Source of the DNA: Seonamhaeicola algicola
Lineage (GTDB): Bacteria > Bacteroidota > Bacteroidia > Flavobacteriales > Flavobacteriaceae
Direction of reading: 5' to 3'
Assembly: GCF_007997385.1 (NCBI RefSeq)
Contig: NZ_VOSC01000025.1
Span: 292 to 64,291 of the forward strand
Length of the DNA: 64,000 nt
Shown here: in pieces, positions 43,422 through 51,647 of the stretch
How the letters are laid out: every line of letters begins with the position of its first letter
Numbering within the stretch: the stretch's first letter is position 1
The notes under the pieces: model-generated
Told to the model about the DNA's origin: nothing
The model's database searches: none
Seen by the model: the letters and a program-made list of their open reading frames with translations, nothing else
Made by a program: the position numbers and the translations under genes

Positions 43422-44039
43422 ATGAATACAACTTTAAAAACGGGTTTACAAAAAAGTATTAGTTACAACTCCTACCGTGATGTGGTTGATACGTTGGCAG
43501 CAAATAACGATACAACTGGCGAAGATAAAAGTGAAGCACGTGTTAACTACACTAAATTAAGTGCACGCCGAATGAAGCGTTGGGATAAAACGTTGAAAAT
43601 AGACGAAAAACACAAAACGTTATTAGCAGATTTTGAAGTACCCGTAACGTGGTTAGTAATAACTGAAAGTTGGTGCGGTGATGCAGCCCATGTAATGCCT
43701 GCATTAAATAAAATTGCTGAAACAAACCCCAATATAACGTTAAAAGTGGTTTTAAGAGATGAAAACGAAGCTTTAATGGATATGTTTTTAACTAACGGAA
43801 GTAAATCTATTCCAAAATTAATAATGATTGATAATAGTACCGAAGAAGTGCTTGCAACATATGGGCCACGACCAAGTGAGGCTACTAATTTTGTAAACAG
43901 ATTTAAAGCTGAAAATGGCGCGTTAACGCCTGAATTTAAAGAAGATTTACAACACTGGTATAACAGTGATAAAGGCCAAACAATTGTAAAAGATATTACC
44001 CAATTGTTGTGCAAATTTCAGCCTAGTTTTTGCCAATAA
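43422..44039 (+). CDS. Thioredoxin-like protein without CxxC
   Basis: 205 residues. A helical N-terminal region (about 1-70) precedes a thioredoxin fold with TWLVITESWCGDAAHVMPAL (about 82). The active site is W-C-G-D, so the second cysteine is missing and disulfide reduction of the usual kind is not possible. The later GSKSIPKLIMID keeps the cis-proline. This belongs to the thioredoxin-family group with ESWCGD seen in flavobacteria and Bacillus; the role is unknown. The 3' end overlaps the opposite gene by 17 bases. Confidence 0.85.
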   Translation: MNTTLKTGLQKSISYNSYRDVVDTLAANNDTTGEDKSEARVNYTKLSARRMKRWDKTLKIDEKHKTLLADFEVPVTWLVITESWCGDAAHVMPALNKIAETNPNITLKVVLRDENEALMDMFLTNGSKSIPKLIMIDNSTEEVLATYGPRPSEATNFVNRFKAENGALTPEFKEDLQHWYNSDKGQTIVKDITQLLCKFQPSFCQ

Positions 44040-44748
44040 AATTAAATGTAATAGTGCCAATTTGTGATGGTTTGGCAGCATCTGCACTAAAGGTAGATTG
44101 TTTTGCGTAATCTAAAGCATGTTCAATTAAGCAGGCATTATTTGATGTTGATGCGTTGTTTACATAAGCATCAATAACATTACCAGCTGCATTTACAGTT
44201 ATTGTTACTACTATTTTGCCGTTTTCTTCACAAAGATAAACAGGTATAGGTATGTGTTGTTTGGTTCTGTCTTTTAATGAAAAACCAATGGTACTATTAG
44301 CATTATTAGTTTTGCCTGTTTGCTTTTTTAATACATCATTAGCTTTGTTAAATTTTGAAAGCAAATCTTCATTTAACTCAGGGCTTTGTTTATTTTTATA
44401 TTTTTCCTTGTAGCCGCCCGTATAACTATCGGTACCATTTAAATTGCTAGTTTGAGGCTCATAATCTTCGGGTGGAGCAATTGTTTTATATGCCTGTGCA
44501 AAACGGTTAGCATTTTGCGTTTCATTAAAAGCACTGTTAGTTTCGGCTTTAGTGTTGTTTAATTTTTCTAAAGCTTTTAAAACTTTGGTTTCTTCTTTGG
44601 TAAGCGGGTCTTCAGGTTCTAATTCATAATAACTTTCGGCCATATGCTCGTTTTGTTTTTTTAAGCTGAAGCTAAAAGCAGTTAGAATAACTGATGCTGC
44701 CACAAAAAACGTTAATAATAGAGCTTTATGTTTGTCTGTTAAGTGCAA
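44023..44748 (-). CDS. TonB-like C-terminal domain membrane protein
   Basis: 241 residues. One N-terminal membrane helix (ALLLTFFVAASVILTAF, about 9-27) leads into a long charged, asparagine-rich spacer (about 50-150). The C-terminal 80 residues look like a TonB-type energy transducer end: GKIVVTITVNAAGNVIDAYV followed by CLIEHALDYAKQSTFSAD and GTITFNFIGKN. It probably spans the periplasm. It comes directly after truB in the same direction. Confidence 0.72.
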   Translation of the reverse strand: MHLTDKHKALLLTFFVAASVILTAFSFSLKKQNEHMAESYYELEPEDPLTKEETKVLKALEKLNNTKAETNSAFNETQNANRFAQAYKTIAPPEDYEPQTSNLNGTDSYTGGYKEKYKNKQSPELNEDLLSKFNKANDVLKKQTGKTNNANSTIGFSLKDRTKQHIPIPVYLCEENGKIVVTITVNAAGNVIDAYVNNASTSNNACLIEHALDYAKQSTFSADAAKPSQIGTITFNFIGKN

Positions 44749-44791
44749 TATTGAAGGTTTAGGTATTACAATATACGCAAAATAGCTATAA

Positions 44792-45505
44792 TTAGTTGTT
44801 AAGGTTATTTATGAAGTCTTCAATTGATACCGCATTTATAACATTGAAATTACCAATTTTTGTGCGTCTTAAAACTGAAAGGTGTGCGCCACTGTTTAGG
44901 GCTTTTCCAAAATCGTTGGCTAAAGAGCGTATGTAAGTGCCCTTGCTGCAAACTACTTTAAACTCAACATGAATACTGTTGGTTGTTGGTGTGTTTGTGT
45001 GTGTAATATTTGTAATTTCAAAAGTAGAAATAGATACTGTTCTTGGTTTTATTTCAACATCTTTTCCTTCTCTGGCAAATTCATAAAGGCGTTTTCCGTC
45101 TTTCTTTATAGCCGAAAAAACAGGCGGATATTGTTCAATATCACCAATAAAGTGTTTAGTGGTTTGGTGTATTAATTCTTCGGAAATATGCTCGGTTGAA
45201 AACGTTTCGTTTATATCGGTTTCTAAATCAAAAGAAGGTGTAGTGCTGCCAATAACAAACGTGCCAGTGTACTCTTTAATTTGTGCCTGAAATGTGTTAA
45301 TTTCTTTAGTTTTTTTTCCTGTACAAATAACCAAAAGCCCCGTTGCTAAAGGGTCTAAGGTGCCTGCATGCCCAACTTTTATTTTTTTTATGTTAAAAGC
45401 ACGCCTAATTTCCCAGCGTAATTTATTTACTGCCTGAAAGGAGGTCCATTGCAAGGGTTTATCAATAAGTAAAACCTGTCCGTTTAAATAATCTTCAGCA
45501 GTCAT
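44792..45505 (-). CDS. truB: tRNA pseudouridine-55 synthase TruB
   Basis: 237 residues. It makes pseudouridine at position 55 of tRNAs. The catalytic aspartate is in KVGHAGTLDPLATGLLVICTG; other motifs are LLIDKPLQWTSFQ at the start, QYPPVFSAIKKDGKRLYEFA and CSKGTYIRSLANDFG. It follows uppP by three bases, the standard flavobacterial order. Confidence 0.97.
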   Translation of the reverse strand: MTAEDYLNGQVLLIDKPLQWTSFQAVNKLRWEIRRAFNIKKIKVGHAGTLDPLATGLLVICTGKKTKEINTFQAQIKEYTGTFVIGSTTPSFDLETDINETFSTEHISEELIHQTTKHFIGDIEQYPPVFSAIKKDGKRLYEFAREGKDVEIKPRTVSISTFEITNITHTNTPTTNSIHVEFKVVCSKGTYIRSLANDFGKALNSGAHLSVLRRTKIGNFNVINAVSIEDFINNLNN

Positions 45506-45508
45506 AAA

Positions 45509-46303
45509 TTAATTTGAAAATGAAACAACAATAGCTATAATACCAACAATGGCACAATAAATAGCAAAGTATGATAATTTACTTTTTTTGACTAAAGTAA
45601 TCATCCAAGTACAAGCAAACAGACCCGCAATAAATGCAGCCACAAAGCCAATGGAAAGTGCGGTGAAATTTTGACTTTCCATAGAAATATCGCCACTTAA
45701 AACATCTTTTGCAATTTTACCAAAAATTAAAGGCACAACCATTAAAAACGAAAAACGTGCGGCTTTAGTTTTATCGTTGCCTAACAAAACAGAAGTTGAA
45801 ATGGTAGCGCCCGAACGCGAAATACCTGGTAGCATAGCAATAGCTTGCGAAACACCAATTATAAAAGCATTACTAAAACTTACTTTTTTGTTGGTGTCTT
45901 TGGCTTTATCTGCTAAAAACAATAGTGCAGCCGTTACAATTAGCATAGCGCCAACTAGTATAATGTTGCCGCTAAAAAGTGCTTCAAGTTGTTCTTCAAA
46001 AAACAAACCAACTATTACGGCTGGTAACATAGATACCACAATTTTAGCTAAAAACTGCATATCTTCATTCCATTGAAATTTTAAAATACCTTTAATAATA
46101 TCTAAAATATCTTTTCTAAAAATAACCAAGGTACTTAAAGCAGTAGCAAAGTGTAGTACTACAGTAAAAAGTAAGCTTTCTTCAGGAACAGAATTAGCAC
46201 CTAAAATGGCTTTTCCTAACTCTAAATGTCCGCTAGAAGATACTGGTAAAAACTCTGTAAGGCCTTGAATAATACCTAAAATAATTGCATCTATTGTATC
46301 CAT
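45509..46303 (-). CDS. uppP: Undecaprenyl-diphosphatase UppP (BacA)
   Basis: 264 residues with about eight membrane segments. It dephosphorylates undecaprenyl diphosphate to recycle the lipid carrier for cell-wall and polysaccharide synthesis. Signatures: IQGLTEFLPVSSSGHLELG (about 14) and LPGISRSGATISTSVLLG (about 155). truB follows after three bases. In many flavobacteria DUF3098 and ftsX directly precede it; here they lie 8 kb away, beyond the osmolyte gene block. Confidence 0.97.
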   Translation of the reverse strand: MDTIDAIILGIIQGLTEFLPVSSSGHLELGKAILGANSVPEESLLFTVVLHFATALSTLVIFRKDILDIIKGILKFQWNEDMQFLAKIVVSMLPAVIVGLFFEEQLEALFSGNIILVGAMLIVTAALLFLADKAKDTNKKVSFSNAFIIGVSQAIAMLPGISRSGATISTSVLLGNDKTKAARFSFLMVVPLIFGKIAKDVLSGDISMESQNFTALSIGFVAAFIAGLFACTWMITLVKKSKLSYFAIYCAIVGIIAIVVSFSN

Positions 46304-46360
46304 GAGGGCAAAAGTATTAAAATAGACTTTTTTACAGCTATTTAGTGTATGAATTTATTT

Positions 46361-47383
46361 TTAATAAGCTTTAAAAGTAGAGTCTCTAATAATTAAATTA
46401 CCTTTAATTTCTATAGTTTTATTGGTTAGTTCATTGGGGTTTTCAATATCTTCAATTAAATATTTAACTGCAGTAGCGCCTATTTTTTCTCCAGGTTGAT
46501 CAATAGTAGTTAACATAGGCTCAATAATTGTAGAACTAAGTGAATTACTAAAACCAATTACAGCTATATCTTTAGGGATTTTTATGTTGAATTTTTTTAA
46601 GGTTTGAATAACACCAATTGCAGCACTATCAGTAATAGCAAAAATAGCATCAGGTCTTGTTTTTAAGCTTAAAAGTAAGTTTGCCATACGTTTTCCTTGG
46701 CGTAAAGAAATATCATCAACACTAATAATAATTTTTTCGTCTACTTCAATGTTGTGTTCTTTTAAGGCTCTTAAATAACCAGAAAATCGGCGTTCAGAGT
46801 TGTATGAGTATTCATTTTCTTTAATAATAGCAATACGGGTTTTTCCTATGTTAATTAAATGTTCTATAGCATTATAGGCTGCTTCTTCTTCATTTATAAC
46901 TACTTGTGAGCATGGTATTTTGTTTGAAGCTTTATCAAATAAAATAACTGGCACTCTGTCTATAACTTTTAAAATGCGGTCTACCTTTCTTGTAACTTTT
47001 GATATTGACATTAAAATGCCATCAACATTAAATTGTAGCATAGTATTAAGCATTTCAATTTGCTTTTCAGCATCGTTATTAGATTCTGATATAATAACCT
47101 TGTAACCCTTTAAAGTAGCCTCTTCTAAAATACCTTTTAAAATTGTACTGGTAAAATAGTGTGTTATATTGGGTACAACAACACCTATTATATTGGTTTT
47201 TTTTTGCCTAAAACCTTTTGCAAATAAGTTGGGTGTGTAATTTAACTTTGTAGCTAAGGTTTTAACTTTTTGTTTTGTAGCTTCGCTTATGTCAGGATGA
47301 TCATTTAAAGCTCTAGAAACAGTTGATACAGATAAATTTAGAGTTTTAGCAAGCTGTTTTAATGATATGTTTTCTTTCTTCAT
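46361..47383 (-). CDS. LacI-family transcriptional regulator of the glycerate-glycoside locus
   Basis: 340 residues from ATG 47383; the longer frame to 47431 would run through the operator. The LacI helix-turn-helix is at the N-terminus (ISLKQLAKTLNLSVSTVSRALNDHPD split over about 5-30). The periplasmic-binding-like effector domain (about 60-340) has IIGVVVPNITHYF, DGILMSISK and AVIGFSNSL. It is divergent from the TonB-dependent receptor gene, with a palindromic GCAAACGTTTGC between them, so it very likely controls both. The effector is probably the glycoside or a product of its breakdown. Confidence 0.93.
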   Translation of the reverse strand: MKKENISLKQLAKTLNLSVSTVSRALNDHPDISEATKQKVKTLATKLNYTPNLFAKGFRQKKTNIIGVVVPNITHYFTSTILKGILEEATLKGYKVIISESNNDAEKQIEMLNTMLQFNVDGILMSISKVTRKVDRILKVIDRVPVILFDKASNKIPCSQVVINEEEAAYNAIEHLINIGKTRIAIIKENEYSYNSERRFSGYLRALKEHNIEVDEKIIISVDDISLRQGKRMANLLLSLKTRPDAIFAITDSAAIGVIQTLKKFNIKIPKDIAVIGFSNSLSSTIIEPMLTTIDQPGEKIGATAVKYLIEDIENPNELTNKTIEIKGNLIIRDSTFKAY

Positions 47384-47401
47384 AACAATAAAATTGAAAT
47401 T

Positions 47402-47432
47402 GCAAACGTTTGCGGTATCGTTTGCGTGCAAA
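47402..47432. promoter_or_regulatory. LacI-family operators
   Basis: GCAAACGTTTGC (47402-47413) is a perfect 12-bp palindrome with the central CG typical of LacI/CcpA-type sites. A second half-matching site TTTGC-GT-GCAAA lies at 47421-47432. Both are in the leader side of the lacI-type gene and upstream of the receptor promoter. Confidence 0.75.
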
Positions 47433-47471
47433 TATGCTAATTTTTTCGCACTTTTTTTATTGTATTGATTA

Positions 47472-47479
47472 TAAATTTG
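47472..47479 (+). promoter_or_regulatory. -7 box (TAAATTTG) of the TonB-dependent receptor gene
   Basis: TAAATTTG matches TAnnTTTG, 27 bases before the receptor ATG and about 40 bases after the operators. Confidence 0.6.
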
Positions 47480-47506
47480 AGGTATAATTAACTAATTCTA
47501 AATAAG

Positions 47507-50182
47507 ATGAAAAATACTATTTTAACTTTACTATGCTTCTTTAGTGTTTCTGTAATGTTTTCGCAAACAGATATTTCAGGAACTGTAAAAGACCAAAGTG
47601 GAGTACCAGTAACTGGTGCTAATGTGCTTATTTTAAACAGTTCAACTGGTGCAACTACAGATTTTGATGGCAAGTTTAGCTTTAACACAAGTTTAAGCGG
47701 ATTGCAACAAATACAAGTATCATTTATAGGTTATGAAACCTTTACAAAAAACATCACATTAAACGGAACCCCAGTTTCATTACAAATAGTATTGCAAGAA
47801 GGCGGTAATAGTTTAGACGAGGTAGTGCTAACAGCCTCAGCAACGTTTAGATCACAAAAAGATACACCAATGTCTATAAGCTCACTAAAACAGAAAGAAA
47901 TAACCAAGCTTTCTGTAAACTCGCAAGCTGATGTTTTAAGAAGTATTCCAGGTATTACTGCCGAAGGTGGCGGTGGTGAAACAGCTTCAAATATATTTGT
48001 TAGAGGGTTGCCATCTGGCGGGCAATATGTGTTTAATCCGTTACAATATGATGGTATGCCGCTTATGAGTACGTTTGGTTTAAACTCATCGGCGCATGAT
48101 GTGTATGCAAGACCAGATATAGGCTTTAAAGGAGTAGAATTTGTACGTGGTGGTGCCGCAGTTTTATACGGTGCCGGTTCAGTAGCTGGTATTATTAACT
48201 ATACAAGTAAAACGGGCGATTCTAATGACGAAAACATAATTAATGTTGAGTGGGCAGATAAAGGTCGAATTAAAACAGATTTTTATTCAGGCGGAAAATT
48301 AGGAGGCGAAGACTCTAATACATACTATGCATTTACCGGTTTTGTAAGAAAAGATGATGGGCCTATTGAAACAGGTTTACCAACAAAAGGTGTCCAGTTT
48401 AGAGCTAACATAAAACAAAAATTTGAAAACGGATCATTTACAATTCACGGTCAGTTTATAAATGATAAAGCACAGTTTTTTATGCCGTTGCCTTTAGATG
48501 GTGCCAGCAGAACACGATTAACAGGTAATGATGGTGAAGAAGTTTCACAATTATTATCTGGCGAATTAGCACATACATCATTTTTAACAGCAGGCGGTGC
48601 TTATGAAAGCCCAATTGAAGATGGTGTTCATACACAAGGTGGTTATTTAATGGGAGATTTTAACTATAGTTTTGCTGATGATTTAAAATTTAAATCAAAA
48701 GTAAGATACGCAAACTATAAGCATAATTTTGCTTTATATGTTGGTGGTAACGGTGCAAATAACAACCCAATTACGTTAAATGACTATGTAAACAATGTAG
48801 CTCCAGGTAATTTGGGTTACGTTGCTCAATATCAAGGAACAACAGCAAGTATTAATGGTAACGATTTAGTTATTGATAACTTACATATTGACAGATTAAG
48901 ACCAATGACAGATTACTCTGGCGAAGCATCATTAACAAAAACTTTAGAAGCTGAAAACGGCACACATAACATTACAGCAGGTGTGTTTTTAGCACGTACT
49001 GAAGCTGAAGATGTTAATTACCAATACAGAGTTTTATCAGAGTTTAATAACAACCCAAAACTTGTAAACTTAAGCTATACTGATGCTGGTGGAAATAACG
49101 TGGTATTTTCTGAAGGTGGTTTATACAACAGAATAGGTATGACATCAAACAGGTTTTTATCGCAAAATAAAACAGCTTTTTATATTACAGATGAAATGGT
49201 GTTTGATAAATGGCGTTTTGATGTTGGTTTCAGAATTGAAAACACAAAAGGAATATTTAATGACGGAAACATAGTATCAACACAAGTATACAATAACCCT
49301 GAATTAACTCCAGAATTAGCTAACGTAAACTACGCCGATGGTAGCTTTATTAGAGCTGAGGTTGATGCTACTGATTGGGCAGTTTCTTTAGCAGCTCTAT
49401 ACAAATTAAACGAAACCGTTAACCTGTATGCAAACTTTTCAAAAGGGTTTTTCTTTCCACAAATTAGAGGCTTTGCTCCAATTGCAACTGGTGTAACTGG
49501 TAGCAAGTATGACTCAGAAAAAATTATTCAGTTTGAAGCTGGTGCGAAAATAGGTACTCAAAAATTTAAAGGATCATTTGCTGGATATTACGTTGGTTTA
49601 AGTGATAGAATTAAAATAGATCAAGGTTTTAGTAGTGGTACTTTAGTAGATTTATTTCGCTCTGAACAAAGCACAAGAACCTTTGGTTTAGAAACTACTT
49701 TTGATTGGGCATTTGCAAACAACTTAAGCTTAAGAGGTTCTGCAACCTATCAAGCGCATGAAATAAGTAAAAACGAAAGAACAGATTTAGTAGCAAATAC
49801 AACTACTACTGCCGATGAGGGTAATGAATTAGCAAGACAACCAAATTTCTTGGGGTCGGCAGGTGTGTACTATGATAATAATGGATGGGATGCTTTATTC
49901 TCATTAAACCACACGGGTAGCAAGTTTACTTCAGATACTAACACCGTTGAGTTAGATGCCATAACAATAGCACGTATTGGTGCTGGTTATGAATTTCCTA
50001 TGGGAGGTGAAGATAGTACCGATACTTTAAGACTTGGTTTTTCAGTATTCAATTTATTTGATGATGAAGGCGTAACTGAAGGAGACCCAAGAAATATTAA
50101 TCAAGCTGGTGATGCAGAGTTTTTCTTCGGAAGACCAATTTTACCAAGGCGTTTTTTCTTAACGGCTACATTCAATTTTTAA
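47507..50182 (+). CDS. TonB-dependent receptor of the glycerate-glycoside locus
   Basis: 891 residues. Signal peptide MKNTILTLLCFFSVSVMFS, a carboxypeptidase-like regulatory domain (about 23-100, ISGTVKDQSGVPVTGANVL), then TonB box and plug (LDEVVLTASATFRSQKDTPM; LRSIPGITAEGGGGETASNI), then a barrel ending in RRFFLTATFNF. No SusD partner follows, so it is not a SusCD polysaccharide system; a single receptor fits a small ligand. The ligand is inferred from the hydrolase and glycerate kinase downstream. A terminator lies between it and the hydrolase gene. Confidence 0.93.
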   Translation: MKNTILTLLCFFSVSVMFSQTDISGTVKDQSGVPVTGANVLILNSSTGATTDFDGKFSFNTSLSGLQQIQVSFIGYETFTKNITLNGTPVSLQIVLQEGGNSLDEVVLTASATFRSQKDTPMSISSLKQKEITKLSVNSQADVLRSIPGITAEGGGGETASNIFVRGLPSGGQYVFNPLQYDGMPLMSTFGLNSSAHDVYARPDIGFKGVEFVRGGAAVLYGAGSVAGIINYTSKTGDSNDENIINVEWADKGRIKTDFYSGGKLGGEDSNTYYAFTGFVRKDDGPIETGLPTKGVQFRANIKQKFENGSFTIHGQFINDKAQFFMPLPLDGASRTRLTGNDGEEVSQLLSGELAHTSFLTAGGAYESPIEDGVHTQGGYLMGDFNYSFADDLKFKSKVRYANYKHNFALYVGGNGANNNPITLNDYVNNVAPGNLGYVAQYQGTTASINGNDLVIDNLHIDRLRPMTDYSGEASLTKTLEAENGTHNITAGVFLARTEAEDVNYQYRVLSEFNNNPKLVNLSYTDAGGNNVVFSEGGLYNRIGMTSNRFLSQNKTAFYITDEMVFDKWRFDVGFRIENTKGIFNDGNIVSTQVYNNPELTPELANVNYADGSFIRAEVDATDWAVSLAALYKLNETVNLYANFSKGFFFPQIRGFAPIATGVTGSKYDSEKIIQFEAGAKIGTQKFKGSFAGYYVGLSDRIKIDQGFSSGTLVDLFRSEQSTRTFGLETTFDWAFANNLSLRGSATYQAHEISKNERTDLVANTTTTADEGNELARQPNFLGSAGVYYDNNGWDALFSLNHTGSKFTSDTNTVELDAITIARIGAGYEFPMGGEDSTDTLRLGFSVFNLFDDEGVTEGDPRNINQAGDAEFFFGRPILPRRFFLTATFNF

Positions 50183-50216
50183 TTCATTCACAATATAGAT
50201 TAGTTGTTTAGTTTGT

Positions 50217-50258
50217 GCTCACCACCTTTAGGCTAAGGTTGTAGGTGGTGGGCTTTTT
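50217..50258 (+). terminator. Internal terminator between receptor and hydrolase genes
   Basis: GCTCACCACCT / AGGTGGTGGGC, an 11-bp stem with one G-U pair and a 15-base loop, followed by TTTTT. It would make the receptor mRNA more abundant than the downstream enzyme mRNA. Confidence 0.75.
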
Positions 50259-50307
50259 ATTGCCAACTAACACAAAGCACTGTTTTAATTTAAATATAAA
50301 AAATAAC

Positions 50308-51615
50308 ATGAATAACGCTTTATACAAAACAGCACAAGAGGTGTTAAACAATAACTGGAAAAATGGTTTTAGTGTGCCATGTGCTAAGTTATATCCGTTC
50401 CAATGGTTTTGGGATTCAGGTTTAATTGCCATTGGTTTTGCGCATTTTGATATGCCTAAAGCAGAACAAGAAATAAAAACTTTGTTAGATGCCCAATGGG
50501 GAAACGGTTTTATACCGCACATAATATTTCATACTGAAAGTGATACGTATTTTCCGGGGCCAGATTTTCATAGATCAGATTTACACCCATTATCATCAAA
50601 AAAATACAAATCTACTGGTATGACACAGCCACCTGTAACTGGTTTTGTGTTAGAAGAAATTTATAAAATAAGCAAAAATAAACAGGCAACTTTAAAGTTT
50701 ATTCAAGAAGAAATTGATAAAGTGTACTTTAATCATGAATATTTTTACAATAACAGAGATGTAAATAACGAAGGTTTGGTGTATATATACCATAACTGGG
50801 AATCTGGTACTGATAATTCACCAATTTGGGATGATATTTGGAAAACAATGAATCCGCCAGAATACACCTTTGAACGTAGAGATACCACACATGTTGATGC
50901 TTCTGAAAGACCGTCAAAACGTGAGTATGACCACTACTTGCATATCATAGAAATTGCTAAAGAACATAATTATAGCGATGAAAAAATAGCTGAATTATCG
51001 CCATTTTTAGTACAAGATCCATTATTTAATGCTGTGTTAATAAAATCTAATCAAAGTTTAATTAACTTATATGAGCTTATAGGTAATAATGATGCCAAAA
51101 TTAAGCAATTAAAACAATGGCAAGAAAAAGCAATTAAAACATTCAATACTAAATTATTTGATGAAAATTTAGGTGCTTATGTACATTATGATTTAAGAAA
51201 TGAAAAACAATTAAACTTTTTGTCATCATCATCATTTGCACCATTATTCGCAAATATACCAAGCAAGGAAAGAGCTGAAACAATGGTAAATGTAATGATG
51301 GAGAGGTTTGGAGGTAATAACCAATATCTGTGCGCCTCATTTGATCCTACAAGCGAGCGTTTTAACCCTAAAAAATACTGGCGCGGACCGGTTTGGGTAA
51401 ACCTAAACTGGATGCTGTTTAATGGTTTAATAAACTATGGTTACAATACCATTGCAACACGTGTTAAAAATGATACAGTAAGTATTATTGAACATAATGG
51501 ATTTTATGAGTATTTTGATTCTAGAAAAGATATACATGGTACTGTAAACGCAGGTTATGGCGGAAACAATTTTTCATGGAGTGCAGCTTTATTAATAGAT
51601 TTATTAAATAAGTAA
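50308..51615 (+). CDS. GH63/MGH1-like glycoside hydrolase, predicted mannosylglycerate/glucosylglycerate hydrolase
   Basis: 435 residues from ATG 50308; the frame opens earlier at 50245 but that part overlaps the terminator. There is no signal peptide, so it acts in the cytoplasm. The (alpha/alpha)6 barrel of the MGH1-like/GH63 group is indicated by PFQWFWDSG (about 32), STGMTQPPVTGFV (about 110), HNWESGTDNSPIWDDIW (about 165, with the probable acid aspartate), YWRGPVWVNLNWMLFNGL (about 355), YEYFDS (about 400, probable base glutamate) and GGNNFSWSAALLID. Characterised bacterial relatives of this size split mannosylglycerate or glucosylglycerate to hexose plus glycerate. The glycerate kinase in the same block supports that reaction. 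Alternatives are other alpha-glucosides or alpha-mannosides. Confidence 0.85.
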   Translation: MNNALYKTAQEVLNNNWKNGFSVPCAKLYPFQWFWDSGLIAIGFAHFDMPKAEQEIKTLLDAQWGNGFIPHIIFHTESDTYFPGPDFHRSDLHPLSSKKYKSTGMTQPPVTGFVLEEIYKISKNKQATLKFIQEEIDKVYFNHEYFYNNRDVNNEGLVYIYHNWESGTDNSPIWDDIWKTMNPPEYTFERRDTTHVDASERPSKREYDHYLHIIEIAKEHNYSDEKIAELSPFLVQDPLFNAVLIKSNQSLINLYELIGNNDAKIKQLKQWQEKAIKTFNTKLFDENLGAYVHYDLRNEKQLNFLSSSSFAPLFANIPSKERAETMVNVMMERFGGNNQYLCASFDPTSERFNPKKYWRGPVWVNLNWMLFNGLINYGYNTIATRVKNDTVSIIEHNGFYEYFDSRKDIHGTVNAGYGGNNFSWSAALLIDLLNK

Positions 51616-51647
51616 TAAGTAAAATAAACATTTAAAAAATAGTCATT

